A program made the position numbers and the translations under genes. Below the pieces are notes generated by a model. It was given only the letters and a program-made list of their open reading frames with translations, was not told where the DNA came from and ran no database searches. This document shows, piece after piece, positions 54,108 to 62,977 of a stretch of 64,000 bases of DNA. Source of the stretch: CAWINY01 sp963837635 (lineage in GTDB: Bacteria; Acidobacteriota; Terriglobia; Terriglobales; Acidobacteriaceae); NCBI GenBank assembly GCA_963837635.1, contig CAWINY010000006.1:372001-436000 (forward strand), read 5' to 3'. Every line of letters begins with the position of its first letter. Within the stretch, counting starts at the first letter, position 1.

Positions 54108-55392
54108 GGCACCGTAAATAAATAACGTTTACATCTACTATCCTGATCTGTTATTACGGTGGGCATGGACTCGGATGCCCAGCTCGGCCGGTACTTTGCT
54201 GGCATGTGGCCGCATCTGGACGAACACGCTCGGCGTTTGGTGGCTGCCAGCGAAGCTTTGGAACTGGGCTATGGCGGCATCTCGCGAGTCAGCCGCGCCT
54301 GCGGCCTATCGCGGGTCACGTTGACCAAGGGTATCGAGGAATTGAAAGCCGCGCCGCTGGCCCCGGGCCGGATTCGCCACGAGGGCGGCGGACGACACTC
54401 GTTGACGTCCAGCGATCCCGGCATGGCGCCCGCCTTGGACAGCATGGTCGAACCCACGGCACGCGGCGACCCGCAGTCGCCCTTGCGCTGGACCTGCAAG
54501 AGCGCCCGCACGCTGGCGGCGGAACTAACAGCCCGGCACCACCCGGTCAGCCACACCAAAGTGACCCAACTCCTGCGAGAGAGTGGCTACAGCCTGCAGG
54601 GCAATCGCAAGACGGAGGAAGGGGATGACCATCCCGATCGTGACGCGCAGTTCCGTCATATCAATAGCGCCGTCAAACGCGCTTTGCGGGCAGGCGAGCC
54701 CGTCATTTCCGTGGACACGAAGAAGAAAGAACTGATCGGTAACTACCAAAACCAGGGCCGCCAGTGGCGCCAAACCGGAACGGCGGATAAGGTCAACGGA
54801 CATGATTTTCCCGGTCCCGATGTACCCCGCGCCTATCCCTACGGAATCTACGACCTGGGGCGCAACGCGGGCTTCGTCAACGTGGGCACGGACCACGACA
54901 CGGGGGCCTTCGCGGTGGCTTCGATTCGGGGCTGGTGGCGCGCCGACGGCCGGAACCTGTATCTGGGGGCACGGCGACTGCTGATCACCGCCGATGGCGG
55001 GGGTAGCAACGGCTGGCGGCTGCGACTGTGGAAATGGGAGTTACAGCGTCTGGCCGACCAGACCGGGCTGATACTGATGGTCTGCCATTTTCCGCCGGGC
55101 ACGAGCAAATGGAATAAGGTGGAGCATCGGTTGTTTTCCTTCATTTCGTCCAACTGGCGCGGCGAGCCGCTACGCGATTATGAGACGGTGGTACGGCTGA
55201 TCGCCGGAACGACGACGGCCAAGGGTTTGAAAGTGACCTGCCGCCTAGATCACCGCAAGTATCCCGTGGGGCGAAAGATCACGGATGAAGAGTTTGCCCA
55301 TGTCAACCTCAAGCCAGACAAATTCCATGGTGAGTGGAACTACACCATTCATCCAAGCAACTAGGTTGTAAATGTTATATATTTACGCCGCC
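54108..55392 (+). mobile_element. ISAzo13-type insertion sequence, copy 1
   Basis: A 1285-bp element with ends GGCACCGTAAATA and (reverse complement) GGCGGCGTAAATA; the longer inner match CGTAAATAAATAACGTTTAC versus CGTAAATATATAACATTTAC brings the inverted repeats to about 30 bases. TTA flanks both ends (54105-54107, 55393-55395), consistent with a 3-bp target duplication. It is inserted within a word-repeat hairpin 3' of the TonB-like gene. Carries one complete transposase gene. Confidence 0.85.
54165..55364 (+). CDS. ISAzo13-family transposase, copy 1
   Basis: A 399-residue transposase (GTG 54159 would add two residues). N-terminal helix-turn-helix (YGGISRVSRACGLSRVTLTKGIEEL), then a DDE catalytic domain: Asp in ISVDTKKKELIGNY, Asp in LLITADGGGSNGWR, Glu in GTSKWNKVEHRLFSF. 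The family is recognisable from VDTKKKE...GNY, YGIYDL and CHFPPGTSKWNKVEHRL. Intact, no frameshift; translation is identical to copy 2. Its stop codon abuts the right inverted repeat. Confidence 0.92.
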   Translation: MDSDAQLGRYFAGMWPHLDEHARRLVAASEALELGYGGISRVSRACGLSRVTLTKGIEELKAAPLAPGRIRHEGGGRHSLTSSDPGMAPALDSMVEPTARGDPQSPLRWTCKSARTLAAELTARHHPVSHTKVTQLLRESGYSLQGNRKTEEGDDHPDRDAQFRHINSAVKRALRAGEPVISVDTKKKELIGNYQNQGRQWRQTGTADKVNGHDFPGPDVPRAYPYGIYDLGRNAGFVNVGTDHDTGAFAVASIRGWWRADGRNLYLGARRLLITADGGGSNGWRLRLWKWELQRLADQTGLILMVCHFPPGTSKWNKVEHRLFSFISSNWRGEPLRDYETVVRLIAGTTTAKGLKVTCRLDHRKYPVGRKITDEEFAHVNLKPDKFHGEWNYTIHPSN

Positions 55393-55395
55393 TTA

Positions 55396-55437
55396 CGTCG
55401 AAAACGGGGAACAGAGAACGGGAAACGGGGAACGATT
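55396..55437. repeat. Right part of the split GTTCTCCG word repeat
   Basis: GAAAACGGGGAACAGAGAAC and GGGAAACGGGGAACG: iterations complementary to the left part at 53944. Lies 3' of ogt. Confidence 0.7.
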
Positions 55438-55984
55438 ACTCCCCCGCCACCTTGGCTAACTTGGCGCCGCCGACGACAGAGAGGCGCTTGCCGGGATCTT
55501 TTGCATTGCCAACGACGCGGCGTTCCAGGTCGAGGAGCCATTGCTTGGCCATCACCCCGCCGGCGTAGCCACCCAACTTACCGTCCGAGGCGATCACCCG
55601 ATGGCAGGGAATGATCACGGCGATGGGATTCTCATGGTTCGCCATGCCCACGGCACGGAAAGCGCGCGGCTGGCCGATGGCCTCGGCGACCTGCGCGTAG
55701 GTGCGCGTCTCGCCGTACGGGATGTCCATCAGTTGCTTCCAGCAGCGGCTCTGGAACTCGGTTCCGCGCAGGTGCAGGGGAAGATCGAACTCGTCGCGAA
55801 AGCCGGCAAAGTACTCTTCCAACTGCCGTGCGCACTGATCGAGAGTTGAGCTGTGGTTATCGGAGTCGCACAACTCCTGTCCGCTATCGAACTCCACGGC
55901 AACGACGCCGTAATCGGAAGCCCCAATCACCAATGGTCCGACTGGCGTCGAAATTCGCCGATACCGAATGCCAACTTGCTCCAT
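55436..55984 (-). CDS. ogt: Methylated-DNA-[protein]-cysteine S-methyltransferase
   Basis: Suicide DNA-repair protein removing methyl from O6-methylguanine. 182 residues: an N-terminal domain (STPVGPLVIGASDYGVVAVEF) and a C-terminal domain with GTEFQSRCWKQLMDIPYGETRTYAQVAEAIG, the Arg-finger helix PRAFRAVGMANHENP, and the active site IIPCHRVI (Cys127). The acceptor Cys is present, unlike the alkyltransferase-like protein at 45108. Both termini fit the family; the C-terminal 25 residues are extra. Confidence 0.93.
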   Translation of the reverse strand: MEQVGIRYRRISTPVGPLVIGASDYGVVAVEFDSGQELCDSDNHSSTLDQCARQLEEYFAGFRDEFDLPLHLRGTEFQSRCWKQLMDIPYGETRTYAQVAEAIGQPRAFRAVGMANHENPIAVIIPCHRVIASDGKLGGYAGGVMAKQWLLDLERRVVGNAKDPGKRLSVVGGAKLAKVAGE

Positions 55985-56002
55985 GCCGCTACCCCACTGA
56001 CT

Positions 56003-56110
56003 TCTCGTTCTTCGTTTCTCGTTCTCGGACCGCAGAATCTTATTCCGTTCTTGGCATACGTGGTAGGAAAAAAACAGATAAAAACAGGGACCGGAAAACA
56101 GAGAACGATG
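56003..56110. repeat. TTCTCGTTCTTCGTTTCTCG word repeat
   Basis: TCTCGTTCTTCGTTTCTCGT (56002-56021) mirrors GGACCGGAAAACAGAGAACG (56089-56108). Located between ogt and the radical SAM gene, just 3' of the latter. Same family as 33296. Confidence 0.75.
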
Positions 56111-56114
56111 TTGG

Positions 56115-57773
56115 CTAGCCGTTGGCCCCCGCCCAGTTGCGCCGCTCGATGATCGTCGGCGGCTCGTAGCTGAAGCCCGCGGCCAGACGGCGCTCTTCGC
56201 GCTGGTTGAGCCAGAGCAGCACCGGCCCGGCGAGCCGTCCCGCCCACTTGCTGAACACGCCGAATTCGCTCTCCACCTCGCGGCGCAGCTCGCGGATACG
56301 CGCGCTGACTTCGGCGTTGGTCTTCTTCAGCCGCTTTTCCATGGTCCACAGCACCGCGTTGTAGGACTGCTTCAGTTGGCGGGTCTCAAACTCGAAGCGT
56401 GCCCGAATGCGCGGATCGGGATGATTCTTATAGCGCTTCCAGCCCTGCAGCGTGGTCTGGCAGATGCGGTACAGGCTCGGCCCGTTCAACTCGAAATCAC
56501 GCCAGAAGGCCCAATCGAGGAACTTCTTCGATTCCTCGCGCGAGATGGCGGCGTGCTGAAAATTGAATTTCCATTGGCCGTGGATGTCGGCCAGGTTTAC
56601 GTCCAGCATGCGTCCTTGCTCGGTCATCTCCTGAAATAGCGGGGTGCCGGGCACGGGCGTGTACAGCATGAACTGATGGAAGTCGGTGTTGTGCGAGACG
56701 GCGTACTCGATCTCGGCGCTGATGTTCTCCGGCGTATGGTGCTCCAGACCGACAATGGTCGAGCCCAGCAGCTTGATCCCGTGTTGCCGCAATTCGCGCG
56801 TGAGCTGGAGCGTGTCCGTGCCTTCCAGCTTCTTGTACTGCGACTTGGGCGACTCCAGCCCCATCCACAACCAGGAGACGCCGAGCTCCACCAGTTCCTC
56901 CATGGTGTAGCGGCGCAGCGCGTTGGCCGAGGAGAACACGTAAAACGCCCACGGTTTGTTGTGCTCTTTCATCCGGTCCAGCAGTTCCATGGCGCGGGTG
57001 CGGTTGAGCAGAAAATTCTCGTCCATGATGAAGAACGAGTGCGTGCCCAGGTTCTCCTCCATGTCGGACATGACATCGAACAACTCGGAGCCGGTCTCGT
57101 AGAAGTTGGTGTACTTGCCCTTGCCGCCGAAGAACGAAGAAGTGGTGCAGAAGTTGCATCCCATGGGACAGCCGACCGAGGGGATGACGGTCGCCGCGGT
57201 TGAACCTCCGCGCTCGGGCACCTGGAAGCCCATCACCCGCAGGCCGAAGCCGGAGACGATCTGCGGATGGCGAATCGGCGCATTCGGGTCCTCGCCCAGA
57301 TAACGGCGCATCCAGGAAATGCCTTCCCCTTGCACGATGTGGTCGGCATCGATCATGTGCTTCAGGCCGGGAATCGCCGCTACGTGCCCGCCGACGATGA
57401 TTTTGGCCTGCGGCGCCAGCTTGCGCGCCAGGAGGCACATCTCGCGCACCTTGCCGACGTTGACGATGATCGAGGAAATGCCGACGATATCGTAATTATT
57501 TGCCTGCAGTTCGCGGGTGAAGTCCTCGCGTGTGGGGAAATCGATCACCGTGCAGGGGGCGGAGATGTTCTCCTGGATCATCATGATGCCCCAGGAGCGG
57601 TGGAACATGCGGAGCGAGAAACTGCCCTGCGCGCGCGTTACTTGGTTGTGATACAGCTCCATCGGGTTGATGGAGCGGCTGCCGAATTCGTCGTCCTGTG
57701 CATAGGGCCCAAAAACCGAAGAGAGCAGCACGCGTGCCTGCGTGCCCTTGGGGTGCTTTTCCATCATCTCCAT
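56115..57773 (-). CDS. B12-binding radical SAM protein
   Basis: A 552-residue class B-type radical SAM enzyme. An N-terminal B12-binding Rossmann domain (YDIVGISSIIVNVGKVREMCLLARKLAP, KIIVGGHVAAIPG) precedes the SAM core with CPMGCNFC (CxxxCxxC), then KYTNFYETGSELFDVMSDME, FIMDENFLLNR, LVELGVSWLWMGLESP and GLEHHTPENISAEIEYA. The C-terminal 150 residues are helical. Similar proteins methylate unreactive carbons; substrate unknown. ATG 57773 is preferred (GGAG 8 bases upstream) over the frame start at 57827. It lies between the two IS copies. Confidence 0.88.
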   Translation of the reverse strand: MEMMEKHPKGTQARVLLSSVFGPYAQDDEFGSRSINPMELYHNQVTRAQGSFSLRMFHRSWGIMMIQENISAPCTVIDFPTREDFTRELQANNYDIVGISSIIVNVGKVREMCLLARKLAPQAKIIVGGHVAAIPGLKHMIDADHIVQGEGISWMRRYLGEDPNAPIRHPQIVSGFGLRVMGFQVPERGGSTAATVIPSVGCPMGCNFCTTSSFFGGKGKYTNFYETGSELFDVMSDMEENLGTHSFFIMDENFLLNRTRAMELLDRMKEHNKPWAFYVFSSANALRRYTMEELVELGVSWLWMGLESPKSQYKKLEGTDTLQLTRELRQHGIKLLGSTIVGLEHHTPENISAEIEYAVSHNTDFHQFMLYTPVPGTPLFQEMTEQGRMLDVNLADIHGQWKFNFQHAAISREESKKFLDWAFWRDFELNGPSLYRICQTTLQGWKRYKNHPDPRIRARFEFETRQLKQSYNAVLWTMEKRLKKTNAEVSARIRELRREVESEFGVFSKWAGRLAGPVLLWLNQREERRLAAGFSYEPPTIIERRNWAGANG

Positions 57774-57907
57774 AACGCTCCGGAGAACTACCCGGTTAGA
57801 CGGAGAGGTTCTCTTATACCAGACCAACCTCCATCATAGTTGGTTAACACAGCGAGCGGGCAGTCACATGTCACAGGACTGAGTGACATTTGTGGGGCGA
57901 AACGAAA

Positions 57908-59701
57908 CTACGGTCGTGGCAAGCCAATGCGGTCGAGCAGCGCCAGGAAGCGCTTGTCCTGGCGAAGCAGCTGGAAGGCCGGATCCAAGGCAGCGAACAA
58001 AATCCAACTGCAGCGCTCCTCGTCCGCCCGCTCAAGTTGTTGCAGGGCGCGCTCCGAGTCTTCGACGGCCGCATAGGCAATGGCGAGCGCGTAGGCGGGA
58101 ACGTAGCTCCGTTCGCGCAGGGCGAGCAGCGAGTTGAGTGCGCCCTGGGCCTCGTCCTGCTTGTGGGCGCTGCTACACACGAGCGCGAGATGCGCAAGCG
58201 GTAAGGCAAAGTCCCGCTCGATCTCAACCGCCCGTCGCGCCGCGGCGATCGCCTTCCCCATTTCGCCCAATCGTGAATACGCCAGCCCTAGATAAGAGTG
58301 CAAAAGGGCATAGTGGGGCTCCAGTTCGAGTGAACCCTGCAAGGACTCCTGGGCGCCGAGGTAGTCGCCTTTGAGAAGACGAAAAATCCCGTCCAGAATC
58401 ATCAAGGACAGGGAAAGCGGATCCAGGCTCAGGCCGGCACGGATTTGGCTTATCGCCTCGTTCAGGCGGCCGCGGGCTAACAACAGGTAGGCATATCCCG
58501 CATGCGGTCCTGGGTTTTTCGGCAGCAGCCGGATGGCTCTTTGAAAATCGGCTTCCGCCTGCTGCCAATCCCGATCGATCACCAGTTCGGCCCAGGCCAG
58601 CACCACCAAGGGTTCGCCCATCGTGCCATCCGACGCCATTAGATCGCGGGCCAAATTGCAGGCGGCATGCAGCGATTCCCGCGGGGCGGCCACGCCCAGA
58701 ATCGCGAGCATCAGGTGCGTCTGGGCTAGTCCGAGAGGGGCCAAGGCGAACTTGTCGTCTTGCGATACGGCTTGCTGATACAACTCCAGGGCTTTCCTGA
58801 GCGAGGCGGGAGTGCGCTTCGACCAGAGAAACTGGGCTTTGACAAAAGCTTCCAAGGCCGCGGGTCTTGCCGTTTGCCGCCGGAGGGCGTTCAGACCAAG
58901 GGAGTGCAAGGCAGCATCCGCAATTCTGGCGGCGGCGTCTTCCATGGTCGTGAGCGTATCGGCGGCCACGTAGTCGAGCGACTCCGCCCAACGCACGCGG
59001 CGGTCGCTCCCGCGGATGAGCTTGGCGATAATGCGCAGCGGCCGCTGTTGGCTCCACGAGCGCGAATCCGCAGCCCCGGGCCGCGGTGGTGCCTGGCGGG
59101 GTGGAGGAGCGCCGCTTGAGGCTGCCCTTCGGGCGCTGCAAGCCAAAAAGTAATCCACGCGGCACTGACGAATGGCACGTTCCACCTCGACATCGTCCAT
59201 GGAGGTGCACGTCTTGAGGCTGAGGACGGCTACGTGGGAGTTCAAGCGACCGAGCTGAACGATAATCTCGTCGACTATGCCACGCAGGAAGTTGGGTTCG
59301 TTTTCCGACGTCAATTCCTCGATGCCGAGTACGCCGATAACCATCCTGCTGCCGCTCTGCTCCCGTTCGGCCTGGCGCACGGGCATGATAAAGCGATAGC
59401 CACGCTGCCCTACGGTTTCGATGTACTTGGGGTACCTGGCATCATCGCCCAAAGCGCGGCGGATCTTGCGAACCGCCGTGTTCAAGCTGTCGTCGTCAGC
59501 TAGCACGGAGCCGGGCCAGAAGCGGGCGATGAGTTCTACCCGCCGGAACAGTTCGCCGGGCTTGGTGAGCAGGGCAAGCAGGAGTTGAAACGGGCGTTCC
59601 TGCAAGGGAACGCGGCGCCCGCTCCGGAACAGTTCTCCGGTACTCAGGTCAGCTTCAAAGCTGCCAAACTTCAGGCGATCGAAATCGCGTAGCGGCGCCA
59701 T
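57908..59701 (-). CDS. Winged-helix/TPR transcriptional regulator (CadC-like)
   Basis: A 597-residue regulator. An OmpR/PhoB-type winged-helix domain (FGSFEADLSTGELFRSGRRVPLQERPFQLLLALL, ALGDDARYPKYIETVGQRGYRFI) is followed by an adenylate-cyclase-associated-like alpha/beta segment (GVLGIEELTSENEPNFLRGIVDEIIVQLGRL) and C-terminal TPRs (about 300-580: YQQAVSQDDKFALAPLGLAQTHLML, YLLLARGRLNEAISQIRAGLSLDPL, LLHSYLGLAYSRLGEMGKAI). There is no membrane segment, unlike CadC. The IS copy 2 lies 255 bp upstream of the start, possibly affecting its promoter. Confidence 0.88.
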   Translation of the reverse strand: MAPLRDFDRLKFGSFEADLSTGELFRSGRRVPLQERPFQLLLALLTKPGELFRRVELIARFWPGSVLADDDSLNTAVRKIRRALGDDARYPKYIETVGQRGYRFIMPVRQAEREQSGSRMVIGVLGIEELTSENEPNFLRGIVDEIIVQLGRLNSHVAVLSLKTCTSMDDVEVERAIRQCRVDYFLACSARRAASSGAPPPRQAPPRPGAADSRSWSQQRPLRIIAKLIRGSDRRVRWAESLDYVAADTLTTMEDAAARIADAALHSLGLNALRRQTARPAALEAFVKAQFLWSKRTPASLRKALELYQQAVSQDDKFALAPLGLAQTHLMLAILGVAAPRESLHAACNLARDLMASDGTMGEPLVVLAWAELVIDRDWQQAEADFQRAIRLLPKNPGPHAGYAYLLLARGRLNEAISQIRAGLSLDPLSLSLMILDGIFRLLKGDYLGAQESLQGSLELEPHYALLHSYLGLAYSRLGEMGKAIAAARRAVEIERDFALPLAHLALVCSSAHKQDEAQGALNSLLALRERSYVPAYALAIAYAAVEDSERALQQLERADEERCSWILFAALDPAFQLLRQDKRFLALLDRIGLPRP

Positions 59702-59955
59702 GGGTCTTCACCCGAATGAACAGCCCCTGGGTCCCGACTAACAGGGACAATTTAGCGGCGAAGCCACGTTGGGCGGAAGTACGGAACTCACTCCAGGGCG
59801 TGATTCGCATCTCATTCCCGTCGGCGGGAAGCACGAAGAGTTGCGGCAAAGCCGCGTAATTCGCGGCTCGGAGGATGGTCCGCGGCGGTTCCCAAAATGG
59901 GAAATGAAAAATGTCTATGGACCAGATTGGTACGGCTGAGGCCAAGTTTCCCTTA
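59702..59955. other. 254-bp upstream region of the regulator
   Basis: No gene. Contains CCCAAAATGGG (59892-59902), a short palindrome, and ends at TTA directly before IS copy 2. No promoter box assigned with confidence. Confidence 0.35.
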
Positions 59956-61240
59956 GGAACCGTAAATAAATAACGTTTACATCTACTATCCTGATCTGTT
60001 ATTACGGTGGGCATGGACTCGGATGCCCAGCTCGGCCGGTACTTTGCTGGCATGTGGCCGCATCTGGACGAACACGCTCGGCGTTTGGTGGCTGCCAGCG
60101 AAGCTTTGGAACTGGGCTATGGCGGCATCTCGCGAGTCAGCCGCGCCTGCGGCCTATCGCGGGTCACGTTGACCAAGGGTATCGAGGAATTGAAAGCCGC
60201 GCCGCTGGCCCCGGGCCGGATTCGCCACGAGGGCGGCGGACGACACTCGTTGACGTCCAGCGATCCCGGCATGGCGCCCGCCTTGGACAGCATGGTCGAA
60301 CCCACGGCACGCGGCGACCCGCAGTCGCCCTTGCGCTGGACCTGCAAGAGCGCCCGCACGCTGGCGGCGGAACTAACAGCCCGGCACCACCCGGTCAGCC
60401 ACACCAAAGTGACCCAACTCCTGCGAGAGAGTGGCTACAGCCTGCAGGGCAATCGCAAGACGGAGGAAGGGGATGACCATCCCGATCGTGACGCGCAGTT
60501 CCGTCATATCAATAGCGCCGTCAAACGCGCTTTGCGGGCAGGCGAGCCCGTCATTTCCGTGGACACGAAGAAGAAAGAACTGATCGGTAACTACCAAAAC
60601 CAGGGCCGCCAGTGGCGCCAAACCGGAACGGCGGATAAGGTCAACGGACATGATTTTCCCGGTCCCGATGTACCCCGCGCCTATCCCTACGGAATCTACG
60701 ACCTGGGGCGCAACGCGGGCTTCGTCAACGTGGGCACGGACCACGACACGGGGGCCTTCGCGGTGGCTTCGATTCGGGGCTGGTGGCGCGCCGACGGCCG
60801 GAACCTGTATCTGGGGGCACGGCGACTGCTGATCACCGCCGATGGCGGGGGTAGCAACGGCTGGCGGCTGCGACTGTGGAAATGGGAGTTACAGCGTCTG
60901 GCCGACCAGACCGGGCTGATACTGATGGTCTGCCATTTTCCGCCGGGCACGAGCAAATGGAATAAGGTGGAGCATCGGTTGTTTTCCTTCATTTCGTCCA
61001 ACTGGCGCGGCGAGCCGCTACGCGATTATGAGACGGTGGTACGGCTGATCGCCGGAACGACGACGGCCAAGGGTTTGAAAGTGACCTGCCGCCTAGATCA
61101 CCGCAAGTATCCCGTGGGGCGAAAGATCACGGATGAAGAGTTTGCCCATGTCAACCTCAAGCCAGACAAATTCCATGGTGAGTGGAACTACACCATTCAT
61201 CCAAGCAACTAGGTTGTAAATGTTATATATTTACGCCGCC
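59956..61240 (+). mobile_element. ISAzo13-type insertion sequence, copy 2
   Basis: Same 1285-bp element and orientation as copy 1, offset by exactly 5848 bp; the only difference I see is in the third base of the left end (GGA versus GGC). TTA flanks both sides (59953-59955, 61241-61243). The right flank is a TTAGCGGCTAAAGCCGC palindromic repeat, so the target was intergenic repeat DNA. With copy 1 it encloses 4.56 kb. Confidence 0.88.
60013..61212 (+). CDS. ISAzo13-family transposase, copy 2
   Basis: Translation identical to copy 1 over 399 residues, with the same DDE residues and intact frame. The identity indicates very recent transposition or gene conversion. Confidence 0.92.
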   Translation: MDSDAQLGRYFAGMWPHLDEHARRLVAASEALELGYGGISRVSRACGLSRVTLTKGIEELKAAPLAPGRIRHEGGGRHSLTSSDPGMAPALDSMVEPTARGDPQSPLRWTCKSARTLAAELTARHHPVSHTKVTQLLRESGYSLQGNRKTEEGDDHPDRDAQFRHINSAVKRALRAGEPVISVDTKKKELIGNYQNQGRQWRQTGTADKVNGHDFPGPDVPRAYPYGIYDLGRNAGFVNVGTDHDTGAFAVASIRGWWRADGRNLYLGARRLLITADGGGSNGWRLRLWKWELQRLADQTGLILMVCHFPPGTSKWNKVEHRLFSFISSNWRGEPLRDYETVVRLIAGTTTAKGLKVTCRLDHRKYPVGRKITDEEFAHVNLKPDKFHGEWNYTIHPSN

Positions 61241-61411
61241 TTAGCGGCTAAAGCCGCCTCTTATGCCTGCCTTTGTGGCGCGGCTGAAGCCGCGCCCTTT
61301 CAAACCAAGCCAATCGTCCCCTGCGGTTCGTATGAACGCTATAACTGCCCATCTGTGTGACGCACTACACTAGTTCAAGCTGAACTACATCTGATAGCTG
61401 ATGGCTGATGG
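61241..61411. repeat. GGCTAAAGCCGC hairpins and CTGATGGC words
   Basis: TTAGCGGCTAAAGCCGCC (61241-61258) and GCGCGGCTGAAGCCGCGCC (61278-61297) are palindromes of one family; CTGATAGCTGATGGCTGATGGC (61391-61412, in parts) is the CATCAG family. All lie 3' of malQ. Confidence 0.8.
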
Positions 61412-62977
61412 CTAACGATCGTAGATCACCGCGAATTCTCGCAGCCGGGCCTGCGCTTCGGGCGTAAGCATCTCCCAGCGGAAGCGCCAAGCCCAATTGC
61501 CGCTGGCTGTGCCGGGGCGGTTCATGCGGGCCTCGCTGCCGAGGCCGAGCACGTCCTGCAGCGGATACATGGCGAGATCCGCAACTGACGCCGTAACCGC
61601 GCGAATAAAGGTCCACTGAATCGAACGATCCCCCCCAGCCGAGACTCTCAGCGGATTGCGCTGTTGGTGGGATGGAAGGTCCAGATACCGGCGGGTGAAG
61701 TCGCGTTCGCAACGGATGTCGGCGGTGGTGCGCGAGTGATCGCCCTCCTCGCTGCCGGTCCACCAGCCCACGACAGTATCGTTGTCGTGCGTGCCGGTGT
61801 ATGCCACCAGGTTGCGCGGGTAATTATGCGGCTTGAAAGAGGGCGCCATCGGGTCCTTGCCGAAGGCAAACTGCAAAATCGCCATGCCGGGATAGCCGAG
61901 TTGGTTGCGCATGGCCTCGACGTCCTCGGTGATCACGCCCAGGTTTTCCGCGACGATCGCCAGCTTCCCAAGCTGCTGTTCGACGGCTTCGAACAAAGCC
62001 GTTCCCGGGCCTTTCACCCATTGTCCATGGATGGCGGTTGTTTCTCCTGCCGGGACTTCCCAATAGCCGGCGAAGCCGCGGAAGTGATCGACGCGGCAGA
62101 TGTCCATCAGTTCGAAGGTCGAGCGGAAGCGTTCGATCCACCAACGGAAGCCGGTGCGCGCGTACTCGTCCCAGCGATAGATGGGGTTGCCCCACAACTG
62201 TCCGGTGGCGCTGAAGTAGTCTGGGGGAACGCCGGCGACCTTCTCGGGCTGGCCTTCCGGGGTTAGACAAAATAGCGATGGGTTCGCCCAAACGTCGGCG
62301 CTGTCGTGAGCTACGTAAATCGGCAGATCGCCCATGATGCGGATGTTCCGTTCATGGGCATGGCGTTGCAGCGCAGACCACTGGCGGAAGAACACAAACT
62401 GCCAAAACTTGCGCTCTTCAATCTGATCCCGCAAGCGCGCGCGCATCAACGCAATCGTTGCCGGCTCGCGAAGCGCAACCCCGCGTGGCCAACTCGTCCA
62501 GACCTTGTCTTCCCCGTGCGCTTGTTTGAGCGCCATGAAAAGCGCGTAGTCGTCGAGCCAGGAATGGTGGGCATCTTTGAACTGATCGAAGGGGGCGCGC
62601 ATCTGCGCGGAATTGCTCTGGCGGAATTGTTCAAACGCGCGATGCAACAAAGCGAATTTGTAGCGGTTCACCTCGTCGTAGGCGATCTTCTCAAGCGGAA
62701 ATTGCGGCGGGGATTGGATGTCCTCGGAGTTGAGCAGGTCTTCTTCCACCAGCGCCTCCGGGCTGATCAGCACCGGGTTGCCGGCGAACGCGGAGAAGCA
62801 TTGGTAAGGCGAGTCGCCGTATCCGGTCGGCCCCAAAGGCAGCACTTGCCAGATGCGCTGGCCAGCGTCGGCCAGCCAATCGATCCAACGATGCGCCGCG
62901 GGGCCGAGGTCGCCCACGCCGAACGGCCCCGGCAGCGACGTGGGGTGCAACACGATTCCGCTACTGCGCTCGAACAT
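61412..62977 (-). CDS. malQ: 4-alpha-glucanotransferase
   Basis: GH77 amylomaltase moving glucan segments between maltodextrins. 521 residues: SSGIVLHPTSLPGPFGVGDLG, QRIWQVLPLGPTGYGDSPYQ, SAFAGNPVLISPEAL, the nucleophile region DICRVDHFRGFAGYWEVPAGE, the acid/base in IVAENLGVI, and AYTGTHDNDTVVGWW. All catalytic carboxylates are visible. ATG 62977 (MFERSSGIVLHP) is canonical. It pairs with the trehalose/maltose gene at the window end in glucan storage metabolism. Confidence 0.95.
   Translation of the reverse strand: MFERSSGIVLHPTSLPGPFGVGDLGPAAHRWIDWLADAGQRIWQVLPLGPTGYGDSPYQCFSAFAGNPVLISPEALVEEDLLNSEDIQSPPQFPLEKIAYDEVNRYKFALLHRAFEQFRQSNSAQMRAPFDQFKDAHHSWLDDYALFMALKQAHGEDKVWTSWPRGVALREPATIALMRARLRDQIEERKFWQFVFFRQWSALQRHAHERNIRIMGDLPIYVAHDSADVWANPSLFCLTPEGQPEKVAGVPPDYFSATGQLWGNPIYRWDEYARTGFRWWIERFRSTFELMDICRVDHFRGFAGYWEVPAGETTAIHGQWVKGPGTALFEAVEQQLGKLAIVAENLGVITEDVEAMRNQLGYPGMAILQFAFGKDPMAPSFKPHNYPRNLVAYTGTHDNDTVVGWWTGSEEGDHSRTTADIRCERDFTRRYLDLPSHQQRNPLRVSAGGDRSIQWTFIRAVTASVADLAMYPLQDVLGLGSEARMNRPGTASGNWAWRFRWEMLTPEAQARLREFAVIYDR

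Noticed and set aside
59655..60053. 132-codon minus-strand frame spanning the IS copy 2 left end
   Set aside because: Crosses the IS boundary and has no homologue; chance frame.
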